DNA of 64,000 nucleotides from Pontibacter beigongshangensis (GCF_014332515.1 NZ_VFSD01000010.1:111619-175618); one strand, 5' to 3'; counted from the first letter of the stretch, positions 8,323 through 16,553 are shown. A program made the numbers and translations. The notes: generated from the sequence alone by a model not told the origin.

Positions 8323-9411
8323 ATGCGCTATCAACTACAGTTTATTCCCCATACTCTGCTTTTTAAGTTCAATGCCCGCACGTCTCGTGGGGCCATCACC
8401 GAGCACCGTGTGTATTACCTGCAGGTATGGGAGCAAGGCAAACCAGAAATTAAAGGAACCGGTGAGTGTGCCCCGCTGGCCGGCCTTAGCATAGACCACA
8501 GGCCGGAACTGGAGCAAAAGCTGCAGCAGCTCTGCCAGTTGGTGAACGATGGCGCCGCAGCCCTTGCCGATGCTGCCGGTGCCCTGCAGGTAGACGAACT
8601 AGAGCTGGAGGCCTGGCCCGCGGTTCGCTTTGCCCTCGAAACAGCCCTGCTAGACCTGCAGCAAGGTGGCCGGAATCGCATTTATAACAACTCCTTCAGT
8701 AGGGGCGAAAGCGGTATTCCGATTAATGGCCTGATCTGGATGGGCGACAAAAGTTTTATGCAGGAGCAGATAAAGCAGAAGCTCCGGGAGGGGTTTACTT
8801 GCCTGAAGCTAAAAATAGGCAGCCTCGATTTTGCCACCGAACTGGAGATACTGGAGAACATACGCCGCACGGCCAGTGCCGCCGAACTAACGGTGCGGGT
8901 AGATGCCAACGGGGCCTTTCAGCCGGAGGGAGCTTTCCGGAAACTAGAACGGCTGGCGCGGTACGAGCTTCACTCCATCGAGCAACCCATCCGGCAGGGG
9001 CAGGCGGAGCAGATGGCCCAGCTCTGCGCCTACACGCCCGTGCCCGTCGCGCTCGATGAGGAACTGATCGGGGTGCACCGGCAGGAGGAGAAGACTGCCC
9101 TCCTGGAGCAAATTAAGCCGCAGTACATTATCCTGAAGCCGACCCTGGCAGGTGGCCTGGCGGCAAGTGCCCAATGGATAGAACTGGCAGAAACCCGAGG
9201 CATCGGCTGGTGGGTAACCTCTGCCCTGGAATCGAACATCGGCCTGAATGCCATCAGTCAGTTTACAGGCAATTACCCGGTTACCATGCCACAGGGCCTT
9301 GGCACGGGGCAGCTGTACCACCACAACATCGTTTCGCCGCTGCAGATAGCGCAGGGGGAGCTGTGGTACCGGCAAGAGCAGGAGTGGGGCAGCCTGCCTA
9401 TTTCAGGCTAA
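8323..9411 (+). CDS. menC: o-Succinylbenzoate synthase MenC (enolase superfamily)
   Basis: 362 residues with an enolase-superfamily layout: an N-terminal capping domain (RYQLQFIPHTLLFKF, ARTSRGAITEH), the KLKIG motif with catalytic lysines near residue 162, metal ligands in RVDANGAF (about 192), IEQPI (about 219) and LDEEL (about 243), the opposite lysine in KPTLAGG (about 271), and TSALESNIG near the end. This pattern fits MenC, which dehydrates SHCHC to o-succinylbenzoate in menaquinone synthesis. No other men genes are nearby, as is common in this phylum. Other superfamily activities (dipeptide epimerase, sugar-acid dehydratase) are less likely from the N-terminal signature. Confidence 0.85.
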   Translation: MRYQLQFIPHTLLFKFNARTSRGAITEHRVYYLQVWEQGKPEIKGTGECAPLAGLSIDHRPELEQKLQQLCQLVNDGAAALADAAGALQVDELELEAWPAVRFALETALLDLQQGGRNRIYNNSFSRGESGIPINGLIWMGDKSFMQEQIKQKLREGFTCLKLKIGSLDFATELEILENIRRTASAAELTVRVDANGAFQPEGAFRKLERLARYELHSIEQPIRQGQAEQMAQLCAYTPVPVALDEELIGVHRQEEKTALLEQIKPQYIILKPTLAGGLAASAQWIELAETRGIGWWVTSALESNIGLNAISQFTGNYPVTMPQGLGTGQLYHHNIVSPLQIAQGELWYRQEQEWGSLPISG

Positions 9412-9412
9412 A

Positions 9413-9468
9413 GAGCAGCATCAGCAGCAAATAATTCCCTCATAGGGCTATTTTGATTAAGATAATTT
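9413..9468 (+). repeat. Dispersed CTCCGGAG repeat, copy R5 (diverged core)
   Basis: CAG-rich head (AGAGCAGCATCAGCAGCA), a changed core CCCTCATAGGG, then TATTTTGATTAAGATAATTT. Head and tail are recognisable and the core keeps a CCCT/AGGG inverted pair. It starts 2 bp after the menC stop. Confidence 0.6.
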
Positions 9469-9490
9469 AAGAAACCACCATTGCAATCGT

Positions 9491-9664
9491 ACTGCCGCCG
9501 CGAGCTTTCAGCTCGCATGTACCACACTTTCATATTAGAAATAAAAATTTCGGTTTTCCGTCAGCTCAGGACTCCATTAATTCAGTAGAGGGTATTCACT
9601 TTTATGAGTCAGAATGTACACACACTGCCTTCCTGGCTATTAACGAGTTGAAAACTCACGGCAG
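9491..9664. repeat. REP-like inverted pair, second copy
   Basis: The left palindrome GCGAGCTTTCAGCTCGC is at 9500-9516, preceded by CTGCCGCC. The right one, CGAGTTGAAAACTCACGGCAG, is at 9644-9664. The ends match the pair at 512-596, while the interior (about 127 bases) is unrelated. It probably belongs to the same non-autonomous element family. Confidence 0.55.
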
Positions 9665-9751
9665 AGATACTGTTTGGCTATCTAAAGATGGCCTTTCATT
9701 TGGCTATGCACCTGAATCATTTCCAGAACATCAGTGGTTTCTGCTTAGAAA

Positions 9752-9809
9752 CTGCACGTAACAGCAGCGGCCTGTCAGTTAACTGACAGGCCGCTGCTGT
9801 TACGTGCAG
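9752..9809 (-). terminator. 58-bp perfect palindrome, likely terminator of the lipoprotein gene
   Basis: Two perfect 29-base arms meet at GTTAAC (9778-9783) with no spacer. It lies 8 bases past the stop of the minus-strand lipoprotein gene, and the minus strand then continues with a short T-rich stretch. The position fits a terminator, but arm length and perfection exceed the norm. Confidence 0.65.
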
Positions 9810-9817
9810 AAAAGTAA

Positions 9818-10288
9818 TTACAACTTTCTGAATTTATAGGTGAACTCCCCTCTCCTGGAGGTAATATAGGAGTCGCCGGATTTGTAGCTGGCATAGCGAA
9901 GTATCTTTTCCCAAACCATTTCAGTTTCTGTGAGGGTTGTTATCTCAAAAATATCCTGACGGTTTTCGGAGTCGGTGATCACGATATAGCGGGTGGCGCT
10001 GGTATCTGGCAGGGCATATTTTACGGTGGCCTCGCTGCCCGAAATCGAGTGCAGAATTTTCATGTTGGGCTTGTTGAAGGTATGGCGGACTTCTACCCTC
10101 GAGGTGTCGGTGTGGGCTACCTGGTCGTTTCCATCTATATAAACAGATATTGTTTCGTAATTGGCCCACTCACCTTTCAGTTCTTTGTCCAGCGCAGTCT
10201 CTACAATTGGCTCGGCCTCCTCGTCGTCTTTGCAGGAAGTGAAGGTGAAAAGTATCAGTAATATCGGAAGTAAAAACAAGTGTTTCAT
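9818..10288 (-). CDS. Small lipocalin-like lipoprotein, unknown function
   Basis: 156 residues with a lipoprotein signal MKHLFLLPILLILFTFTSC (Cys at 19) followed by an acidic linker (KDDEEAEP) typical of surface-exposed lipoproteins in this phylum. The remainder is rich in alternating beta-type segments (GEWANYETISVYIDG, FEITTLTETEMVWEK, GEFTYKFRKL), reminiscent of lipocalin-like domains in Bacteroidota lipoproteins. I recognise no catalytic motif. It is a single-gene unit with a strong palindrome directly downstream and a long AT-rich region upstream. Confidence 0.8.
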   Translation of the reverse strand: MKHLFLLPILLILFTFTSCKDDEEAEPIVETALDKELKGEWANYETISVYIDGNDQVAHTDTSRVEVRHTFNKPNMKILHSISGSEATVKYALPDTSATRYIVITDSENRQDIFEITTLTETEMVWEKILRYASYKSGDSYITSRRGEFTYKFRKL

Positions 10289-11163
10289 GATTAAAAAAGA
10301 TTAAGATAAAAAAGGATAATTGGATTTAAAGGTTATACGTTTCTTTTAAAGAACCAGGCGTCAGGATTTGCAGCTGGGTTTTAGAGGGACTGGCATCCGG
10401 GAGAAGTATAAAATTTGACTCTCATAATGTGCTTTGATCTATAAACGACTGGTTTTACGGAGAGGGGTTTGAAAGGATTCAATAATTTGAATAAAAGATT
10501 TTAAGCTCTCCGGAAGCCGGATTTTGAGCCCACCTGTTAACATAAGCTGTGTTGGTTAAAGAAAATTTATGACATATATTGTGCAATTTATGAATTATGG
10601 GTAGGGGCTTCACCAGTTTAGTTTCTTATGAAATAGTAGACTATTTATTTTGTGAAAAAATGAGGATAGGGGTAATAGGGAGGAGAGTCCGGGGAGATCG
10701 CCGCTCGCAGGTAAGGTACTACAGCCAATGACCACTTTACCAGCCTCCCCCAAGGTTGAAGCTGGCAGCTTTACGGCTTATAGTAGCGCATTGTCCGGAA
10801 GGCAGGCTGGGCAACTCAGGGGAGAAATGGCATTAGTAAGCTGAATTAATGCGCCGGAGCTCCCTTTTTTTAACTAACATGTTAATATTTCATAATAACC
10901 TGCTAATAACTGAGAGTAGATTGACCTGGAATTTACTTTTCTTTGGATAAACAAACAATTGTTTGTAACTAGTATGCAGCTAAATCCGGTTGCCCTGAAT
11001 TAATCCTGCTTTAGCACTTGTCAGGGGCTTGAAGTATGCCTTTTGCTGGCGGCTTTAGCTGCCCGGCAGGCCTGATGACAACTTGAAGGCAGGCGCACCC
11101 GAAACTAGAAACAGTAGCAACAGCAACTGAAATTTTCTGCATTGTAAAAAACTTAAACAACAC
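10289..11163. other. Long divergent spacer upstream of the fucP operon
   Basis: 875 bp, AT-rich in its first half, between the lipoprotein gene start and fucP. It contains the palindrome ACAAACAATTGTTTGT at 10951-10966. No dispersed repeat copy and no credible gene was seen. The promoters for both flanking units must lie here but could not be placed. Confidence 0.6.
10951..10966. promoter_or_regulatory. Palindromic operator candidate before fucP operon
   Basis: ACAAACAATTGTTTGT is a perfect 16-bp palindrome about 200 bp before fucP. Close relatives occur before susC (17313-17330) and before GH67 (39369-39385). The binding factor is unknown. Confidence 0.5.
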
Positions 11164-12507
11164 ATGAGTAGTTCCGCACCCAAGGCCTCCCTGTTTACCA
11201 GAGGCACCATCCTGCCCTTCATCCTGATCACTAGCCTCTTTTTTATGTGGGGCCTGGCCAATAACATGACCGACACGCTGCTGGCGGCCTTTAAGCGGAT
11301 TATGAGCATGTCCGATTTCCAGACAGCCTGGATTCAGTATGCCTTTTATGGTGCCTATTTTTTCCTGGCGCTCCCAGCTGCCGTCATCATTAAGAAATAC
11401 ACTTATAAAACCGGTGTGCTGCTCGGTCTGGGGCTTTTTATTCTGGGGTCGCTGCTCTTTTATCCGGCCAGCATTACCATGGCGTACGGGCATTTTCTGG
11501 CGGCACTTTTTATACTGGCGGGCGGGCTCTCCATTCTGGAAACAGCGGCCAACCCCTACATTGTAGCGCTTGGGCCCGAAGAGTCTGGCACGCGGCGGCT
11601 TAACCTGGCGCAGGCGTTTAACCCGATCGGCTCTATTATGGGGGTTCTGCTGAGCAAAGTATTTATTTTGTCGCAGCTCAACCTGTCCAGCGCCGAGGAG
11701 CGGAAAGCCATGAGCAGCGCAGACCTGGCGGCCATTCAATCAGAAGAACTTACGGCGGTGATGGGGCCTTATGTAGGGGTGGCTCTTTTTCTGATGGTGC
11801 TGTGGCTTGTATTGAAATTTACCAAAATGCCGAAAGCGTCTGATAGCGGTCCTGATCTTGAGCTGGGCCCCACGCTTAAACGACTTATCAGAACGCCGCA
11901 TTATGTGTGGGCTGTGGTGGCGCAGTTCTTTTATGTGGGCGCTCAGATCTGTGTCTGGTCCTTCACGATCAGGTATGTGATGCAGGAGCTGAACCTCAAC
12001 GAAGATAGTGCCTCTAACTATTACTTGGCCTCATTGGTGCTGTTTATGTTGTCCAGGTTCGTTTTTTCGGCGCTCATGACCTTTATTAAGCCCGCCACGC
12101 TCCTCCTGATAACGGGGGTTGCGGCAGCGCTTTGCACCCTGCTCGTGGTGGTGGGCAGCGGCCACCTGGGAGTTTACGCTCTTGTCGGAATTTCCGGGTG
12201 CATGTCGCTCATGTTTCCAACCATTTATGGCCTGGGCATCAGAGGTCTGGGGAAAGACACCAAGCTGGGCGGTTCGGGCCTGATTATGGCCATTCTGGGA
12301 GGTGCTCTAATTACGGGTGCCCAAAGTATTGTTTCTGACTTAACCGGAAGCATCGGCCTCTCGTTTGTTGTGCCGATGGCCTGCTTTCTGGTGATTGCCA
12401 TGTACGCGGTGGTTGCTGGCAAACACGAGGAGGCCCTGAACAGGCGCCTGCGCAGCGAAGGCGCCACCAATGTGCCCGACGAGCTGCCGTTTAAGGCGGT
12501 GCAGTAG
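11164..12507 (+). CDS. fucP: FucP-like MFS sugar:proton symporter
   Basis: 447 residues, about 12 predicted membrane segments, with family features of the L-fucose/H+ symporter group: FFMWGLANNMTDTLL in the first helix, GGLSILETAANPYI in the middle of the N-half, and RLNLAQAFNPIGSI after it. The C-half has SLMFPTIYGLGIRGLG. These transporters import fucose and related sugars across the inner membrane. It heads a plus-strand cluster of oxidative sugar-degradation genes, with the SDR 58 bp downstream. The true substrate cannot be read from the sequence: L-fucose is the family default, but homologues take up other hexoses or pentoses. Confidence 0.88.
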   Translation: MSSSAPKASLFTRGTILPFILITSLFFMWGLANNMTDTLLAAFKRIMSMSDFQTAWIQYAFYGAYFFLALPAAVIIKKYTYKTGVLLGLGLFILGSLLFYPASITMAYGHFLAALFILAGGLSILETAANPYIVALGPEESGTRRLNLAQAFNPIGSIMGVLLSKVFILSQLNLSSAEERKAMSSADLAAIQSEELTAVMGPYVGVALFLMVLWLVLKFTKMPKASDSGPDLELGPTLKRLIRTPHYVWAVVAQFFYVGAQICVWSFTIRYVMQELNLNEDSASNYYLASLVLFMLSRFVFSALMTFIKPATLLLITGVAAALCTLLVVVGSGHLGVYALVGISGCMSLMFPTIYGLGIRGLGKDTKLGGSGLIMAILGGALITGAQSIVSDLTGSIGLSFVVPMACFLVIAMYAVVAGKHEEALNRRLRSEGATNVPDELPFKAVQ

Positions 12508-12565
12508 CAGGCGTAACTAAACTGGAATCTCACTTTCGATTATCAATTCAAGAAAATTTATAAGC

Positions 12566-13330
12566 ATGTTTGAGTTAACAGATAAAGTTGCCCTGGTAAC
12601 AGGTGCAGGTAGCGGCATAGGCAAAGCTGTAGCCCTTACGTTTGCAAAACAGGGAGCCATCGTGCACGTGCTGGACCTGAACCAGGAACAGGCGCAGCAG
12701 ACCGTTTCTGAAATTGAAGAGGCCGGTGGCCGCGCTGTTGCCACCACCTGCGACGTAACCAACCACCAGCAGGTGCAACAGGTGTTTCAGCAGATCGGCA
12801 CCATCAACATTCTGGTGAACAGTGCCGGCATCTCGCACATCGGCAAAGCAGACACAACCTCTGAGCAGGACTTTGACAAAGTATACCAGGTAAACGTGAA
12901 GGGCGTGTACAACTGCCTGTTTGCCGCTATCCCGCTCATGCGCGCCAACGGAGGCGGAGCCATCCTGAACATGGGCTCCATTGCCGCCGTTATCGGATTG
13001 CCCGACCGTTTTGCCTACTCAATGAGCAAAGGTGCGGTGCAGGCCATGACCATGTCAGTGGCCAAAGATTATATCCACGACAACATCCGCTGCAACAGCA
13101 TTTCACCTGCGCGCGTGCACACTCCGTTTGTAGACGGTTTCCTGGCAAAGAACTATCCGGGGCAGGAGCAGGAGATGTTCGATAAACTCTCTAAAACGCA
13201 ACCAATCGGCCGTATGGCCAAACCAGACGAAATTTCGAAGCTCATCCTGTACCTCTGCTCCGACGAAGCCTCTTTTATAACCGGAAACGATTACCCGATA
13301 GACGGTGGCTTTATCAAACTGAACAACTAA
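12566..13330 (+). CDS. SDR oxidoreductase of the deoxy-sugar pathway
   Basis: 254 residues, classical short-chain dehydrogenase: cofactor loop TGAGSGIG (12-19) with Asp in VLDLNQ favouring NAD(H), NSAGIS, catalytic Ser in NMGSIAAV and Tyr/Lys in FAYSMSKGA (Tyr near 150-151), and a C-terminal FITGNDYPIDGG. In oxidative L-fucose or L-rhamnose degradation, such an enzyme is either the sugar dehydrogenase or the 2-keto-3-deoxy-sugar-acid 4-dehydrogenase; the following FAH-family hydrolase suggests the latter. Dispersed repeat R6 follows its stop in sense orientation. Confidence 0.87.
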   Translation: MFELTDKVALVTGAGSGIGKAVALTFAKQGAIVHVLDLNQEQAQQTVSEIEEAGGRAVATTCDVTNHQQVQQVFQQIGTINILVNSAGISHIGKADTTSEQDFDKVYQVNVKGVYNCLFAAIPLMRANGGGAILNMGSIAAVIGLPDRFAYSMSKGAVQAMTMSVAKDYIHDNIRCNSISPARVHTPFVDGFLAKNYPGQEQEMFDKLSKTQPIGRMAKPDEISKLILYLCSDEASFITGNDYPIDGGFIKLNN

Positions 13331-13336
13331 GTGCAA

Positions 13337-13380
13337 GAGCGGCAAAAAGCCTCCGGAGGGGCTTTTTCATTGGAATAATT
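13337..13380 (+). repeat. Dispersed CTCCGGAG repeat, copy R6
   Basis: AAAAAGCC and GGCTTTTT flank the TCCGGAGG centre, followed by CATTGGAATAATT. This copy makes the best terminator-like hairpin of the family and follows the SDR gene in sense orientation. Confidence 0.75.
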
Positions 13381-13526
13381 TGTCAGAATCAGGATTTACA
13401 GAATTAGAGAATATTCAGCATACTGCACTCAAATTTTTTCTAAACTTTCTCTAATGGTAAAAGAATTAATGGTAGAAGAATTATTCTGTTCATTCTTAAC
13501 ATTCTGTAAATTCTGATTCTGACAAA
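13379..13526. repeat. Inverted repeat, 148 bp, TTTGTCAGAATCAG ends
   Basis: The left arm TTTGTCAGAATCAGG continues into ATTTACAGAAT (13379-13404). It is the reverse complement of 13501-13526 apart from one base. The interior is AT-rich and non-coding. It resembles AT-rich intergenic repeats of the TCAGAATCAGGATT type common in Bacteroidota; whether it is mobile is unknown. Confidence 0.55.
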
Positions 13527-13722
13527 ATTTTGGTATACACTAAATCCGGAGGAGAGAACCGGGCGTTTTGTCTTGGAAAGGAGGAACCTGTACTCTGAAC
13601 TTATGGCAGCAAAAAAAGTCCTCTGGAACATAAGATTCCAGTTATAACAAAGTATCTTTACCAAATAACAAAGTATTTACTAATAAACACGCTGTGTCGG
13701 CTGGCACAGCATTTTCTATACT

Positions 13723-14574
13723 ATGAAGCTAATACGATACGGAGAACCAAACCAGGAAAAAACAGGCGTACTGATCGATGATGTAGCCTATGATACCTCA
13801 GCCTTTGGAGAGGATTATAATGAGCGCTTTTTTGAGACAGACGGCCTGAACCGACTGCAGGAATTTGTGGACAGCAACGAAGGAAAATTGGAGCGTATAC
13901 CGGAAGGAAGCCGCCTTGGCAGCCCTTTTGCACGCCCTTCCAAGATCGTTTGCATCGGCCTTAACTACGCCGACCATGCCCGCGAAACCAACGCCAAGGT
14001 GCCAACAGAGCCGGTTATCTTTTTTAAGGCTACCACCGCTTTAACAGGCCCTAACGATAATATCGTTATCCCGAAAAACTCTGTGAAAACAGACTGGGAA
14101 GTAGAGTTGGCTTTTGTGATCGGTAAAAAAGCCAGTTATGTAAACGAAGCCGAGGCGATGGACTATGTAGCCGGTTACTGCCTGCACAACGACGTGTCGG
14201 AGCGGGAGTTCCAGTTGGAGCGTGGCGGCACCTGGGACAAAGGCAAAGGTTGCGATACTTTTGCGCCCATAGGCCCGTTCCTGGCAACCAAAGACGAGAT
14301 TGCCGATATCGATAACCTGCGCCTGTGGCTGAAGGTAAATGGCGTGATGATGCAGGATGGCAACACCTCTAATTTTATCTTTAAGATCCCGCACCTGGTG
14401 TCTTACCTGAGCCAGTTCATGACCCTGCTTCCCGGCGATGTGATCTCTACCGGAACCCCGGCTGGCGTTGGCCTTGGCTTCGACCCTCCGGTGTACCTGA
14501 AGCCGGGCGACGTAGTAGAGCTGGGTATAGAAGGCCTGGGCGTTTCCAAGCAAAATGTGAAAGCGTATGCTTAA
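13723..14574 (+). CDS. FAH-family hydrolase (2,4-diketo-3-deoxy-sugar-acid hydrolase type)
   Basis: 283 residues with the fumarylacetoacetate-hydrolase fold: VCIGLNYADHARE near residue 76, metal-binding acidic residues in DWEVELAFVIG (around 124-127) and HNDVSERE (around 154), then STGTPAGVG and LKPGDVVELGIEG at the C-terminus. In non-phosphorylating fucose and rhamnose routes such enzymes split the 2,4-diketo-3-deoxy acid to pyruvate and lactate. The last 8 bases overlap the start of the lactonase gene (ATGCTTAA), so the two are translationally coupled. Confidence 0.9.
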   Translation: MKLIRYGEPNQEKTGVLIDDVAYDTSAFGEDYNERFFETDGLNRLQEFVDSNEGKLERIPEGSRLGSPFARPSKIVCIGLNYADHARETNAKVPTEPVIFFKATTALTGPNDNIVIPKNSVKTDWEVELAFVIGKKASYVNEAEAMDYVAGYCLHNDVSEREFQLERGGTWDKGKGCDTFAPIGPFLATKDEIADIDNLRLWLKVNGVMMQDGNTSNFIFKIPHLVSYLSQFMTLLPGDVISTGTPAGVGLGFDPPVYLKPGDVVELGIEGLGVSKQNVKAYA

Positions 14575-15400
14575 AATTGATGCCCACCAGCATTTCTGGA
14601 AATTTGATCCGGTTCGCGACAGCTGGATAAACGACGACATGGCTGTGATCCGGCGCGACTTCCTGCCGGAAGACCTGCAACCCGTGCTGCAGCAAAACGG
14701 TTTTGATGGCTGCGTGCTGGTGCAATCGGCACAGCCGGAGTTCGAGAACGATTTTCTGCTGGAGCAGGCGGCGAACCACTCCTTTATTAAAGGCGTGGTG
14801 GGCTGGGTCGATTTTTTTGCGGAGGACCTGGAGCAGCGCCTGGAGCAGTGCACCCGGTTCGAGAAGCTGAAAGGCTTCCGCTACATTCTGCAGGGAGCCG
14901 AAGACCGCGCCCTGATGCTGACACCGGAGTTCCGGAAAGGCATCAGCAGACTGCAGCCATTCGGTTACACCTACGACATCCTGATCTTCCCGGACCAACT
15001 GGGCTACAGCAGGGAGCTGGTGGCGGAGTTTCCGGAGCAGCCTTTCGTGATCGACCATATCGCCAAGCCTTACATTAAAGACAAAAAGCTGGACGGCTGG
15101 AAACAGGACATGCAGGCCATGGCGGTACATCCTAACGTGCTTTGTAAAATATCGGGCATGGTGACAGAGGCAGACTGGCAGAACTGGAAAAAAGAAGACT
15201 TCCGGCCTTACCTCGACACCGTAGTGGAAGCTTTTGGCACAGACCGGATCATGTATGGCTCCGACTGGCCGGTTTGTCTGGTGGCGGGTGCTTATGAAGA
15301 AATGCTGGCAATTGTGCAGGATTACTTTTCGGCCTTTAGTGCGCAGGAGCAGGCAGCCTTTTTCGGAGGCAATGCCCAATCTTTTTACAAGCTTGGCTGA
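14567..15400 (+). CDS. Amidohydrolase-family sugar lactonase (fuconolactonase/rhamnonolactonase type)
   Basis: 277 residues, COG3618-type amidohydrolase. The N-terminal metal motif DAHQHFWKFDP (residues 4-14) and a later YGSDWPVC near residue 231 are the family signatures, with FVIDHIAKP and KISGM between. Members hydrolyse L-fucono-1,5-lactone or L-rhamnono-lactone to the sugar acid in the cytoplasm. It overlaps the hydrolase upstream by 8 bp and is followed after 52 bp by the zinc dehydrogenase that may make its lactone substrate. Confidence 0.9.
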   Translation: MLKIDAHQHFWKFDPVRDSWINDDMAVIRRDFLPEDLQPVLQQNGFDGCVLVQSAQPEFENDFLLEQAANHSFIKGVVGWVDFFAEDLEQRLEQCTRFEKLKGFRYILQGAEDRALMLTPEFRKGISRLQPFGYTYDILIFPDQLGYSRELVAEFPEQPFVIDHIAKPYIKDKKLDGWKQDMQAMAVHPNVLCKISGMVTEADWQNWKKEDFRPYLDTVVEAFGTDRIMYGSDWPVCLVAGAYEEMLAIVQDYFSAFSAQEQAAFFGGNAQSFYKLG

Positions 15401-15452
15401 GCAGGCATTTTGACGGAAACAGCAGTAGAGACACTATATAATACGCGTAGAA

Positions 15453-16469
15453 ATGAAAACATTAGTTTGCACCACTCCCAGGCAGTTTGATTATGCCACA
15501 GGAGAGAAGCCTGCCTTAACTCCCGGGCATGCCATTATTAAGATCAGGCGCATAGGCATCTGTGGTACCGACCTGCACGCTTACGAAGGCACCCAGCCAT
15601 TTTTTGAGTATCCGCGCATACTGGGGCACGAGCTGGCCGGTGAGCTGGTGGAGTTCGACGATGCTCCGGGCTTTGAAATAGGAGAGGCCGTTACCTTTAT
15701 TCCTTACTTTAATTGTGGTACCTGCATTGCCTGCCGTTCTGGCAAGCCAAACTGCTGCACCCAGATGAAGGTGTGCGGCGTGCACGTGCATGGCGGTATG
15801 GTAGAGTACCTGTCGGTGCCGTCTTACGCGCTGGTGCATGGCGAAGGCCTGAGCTTTGACGAGTTGGCGCTGGTAGAGCCGCTTGCAATCGGTGCGCATG
15901 GTGTGCGCAGAGCCGACGTAAAAGCAGGTGAGTTTGTGCTGGTGATCGGGGCAGGTCCTATCGGGCTTGGCATTATGGAGTTCGCCCGCATTGCAGGCGC
16001 CCAGGTTATTGCCATGGACATAAACGATTCGCGCCTCAATTTCTGCAAAGAGAAACTGAAGGTGCAGCACATCATCAATGCCCTGTCGCCGGATGTAACC
16101 GAGCAGCTGCAGCAGATCACCAACGGCGACATGCCTACGGTGGTGATAGACGCCACCGGCAGCCAGCGCGCCATCAATAATGCGTTTCAGTACATGGCCC
16201 ACGGGGCTCGCTATGTGATGGTAGGCTTGCAGAAAGGGGAGGTGAGTTTCAGCCATCCGGAGTTTCATAAGCGGGAGTCTACGCTCATGAGCAGCCGCAA
16301 CGCCACCCGCGAAGATTTTGAGCATGTGGTGGCCAGCATGAAAAAAGGCTTAGTGGAGCCAACCACTTACATTACCCACCGCGTCCTGTTCGACCAGGTA
16401 AAAGATGAGTTTGCCGGTTGGCTCGATCCCGCCAATGGCGTCATCAAAGCCATGGTAGAGCTCGATTAG
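15453..16469 (+). CDS. Zinc-dependent medium-chain dehydrogenase (sugar dehydrogenase)
   Basis: 338 residues. Catalytic zinc ligands are visible in GICGTDLHAYEG (Cys near 37) and GHELAGE (His/Glu near 60), structural-zinc cysteines in CGTCIACRSGKPNCC (around 89-103), and the Rossmann motif GAGPIGLG near 167. The family oxidises polyols, sugars or sugar acids with NAD(P). In this cluster it could oxidise L-fucose or a related sugar to the lactone, or act on a downstream acid. It is the last gene of the cluster; no sugar-acid dehydratase is found nearby, so the pathway is incomplete in the window. Confidence 0.87.
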   Translation: MKTLVCTTPRQFDYATGEKPALTPGHAIIKIRRIGICGTDLHAYEGTQPFFEYPRILGHELAGELVEFDDAPGFEIGEAVTFIPYFNCGTCIACRSGKPNCCTQMKVCGVHVHGGMVEYLSVPSYALVHGEGLSFDELALVEPLAIGAHGVRRADVKAGEFVLVIGAGPIGLGIMEFARIAGAQVIAMDINDSRLNFCKEKLKVQHIINALSPDVTEQLQQITNGDMPTVVIDATGSQRAINNAFQYMAHGARYVMVGLQKGEVSFSHPEFHKRESTLMSSRNATREDFEHVVASMKKGLVEPTTYITHRVLFDQVKDEFAGWLDPANGVIKAMVELD

Positions 16470-16516
16470 CAGGTTGTGCTAAGTACATCCAGGTAAATTT
16501 TGTCGAATGGAGGCGC

Positions 16517-16553
16517 AATTATTCCAATAGAAAAGGCCCTCTAGAGCCTTTTA
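16517..16553 (-). repeat. Dispersed CTCCGGAG repeat, copy R7 (CTCTAGAG core)
   Basis: On the minus strand: AAAAGGCTCTAGAGGGCC, then TTTTCTATTGGAATAATTG. The palindrome centre is CTAG in place of CCGG, a paired change that keeps the symmetry. No CAG head is present. It points back toward the dehydrogenase gene. Confidence 0.7.

Larger units (their letters stand above)
9412..9817. other. Repeat-rich convergent spacer
   Basis: 406 bp between menC and the minus-strand lipoprotein gene. It contains repeat R5, a REP-like pair (9491-9664) and a 58-bp perfect palindrome (9752-9809). No gene was seen. Confidence 0.7.
13331..13722. other. Spacer inside the fucP cluster with two repeats
   Basis: 392 bp separating the SDR and the hydrolase gene. 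It holds R6 (13337-13380) directly abutting a long inverted repeat (13379-13526), then an AT-rich stretch that may hold a promoter for the last three genes. The gap makes a single operon from fucP to the dehydrogenase uncertain. Confidence 0.6.

Noticed and set aside
8323..9411. Enolase-superfamily gene as the missing fuconate dehydratase
   Set aside because: Length (362) and N-terminal signature fit MenC better; fuconate dehydratases are longer, and the gene lies apart from the sugar cluster.
11011..11739. 242-codon frame on the minus strand over fucP
   Set aside because: Shadow of the fucP gene; arginine/glutamine-rich without domain features.
15884..15899. TGCAATCGG-type LacI-like sequence inside the zinc dehydrogenase gene
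   Set aside because: It lies in coding sequence, the right half (TGCGCA) is a weak match, and codon constraints explain it.
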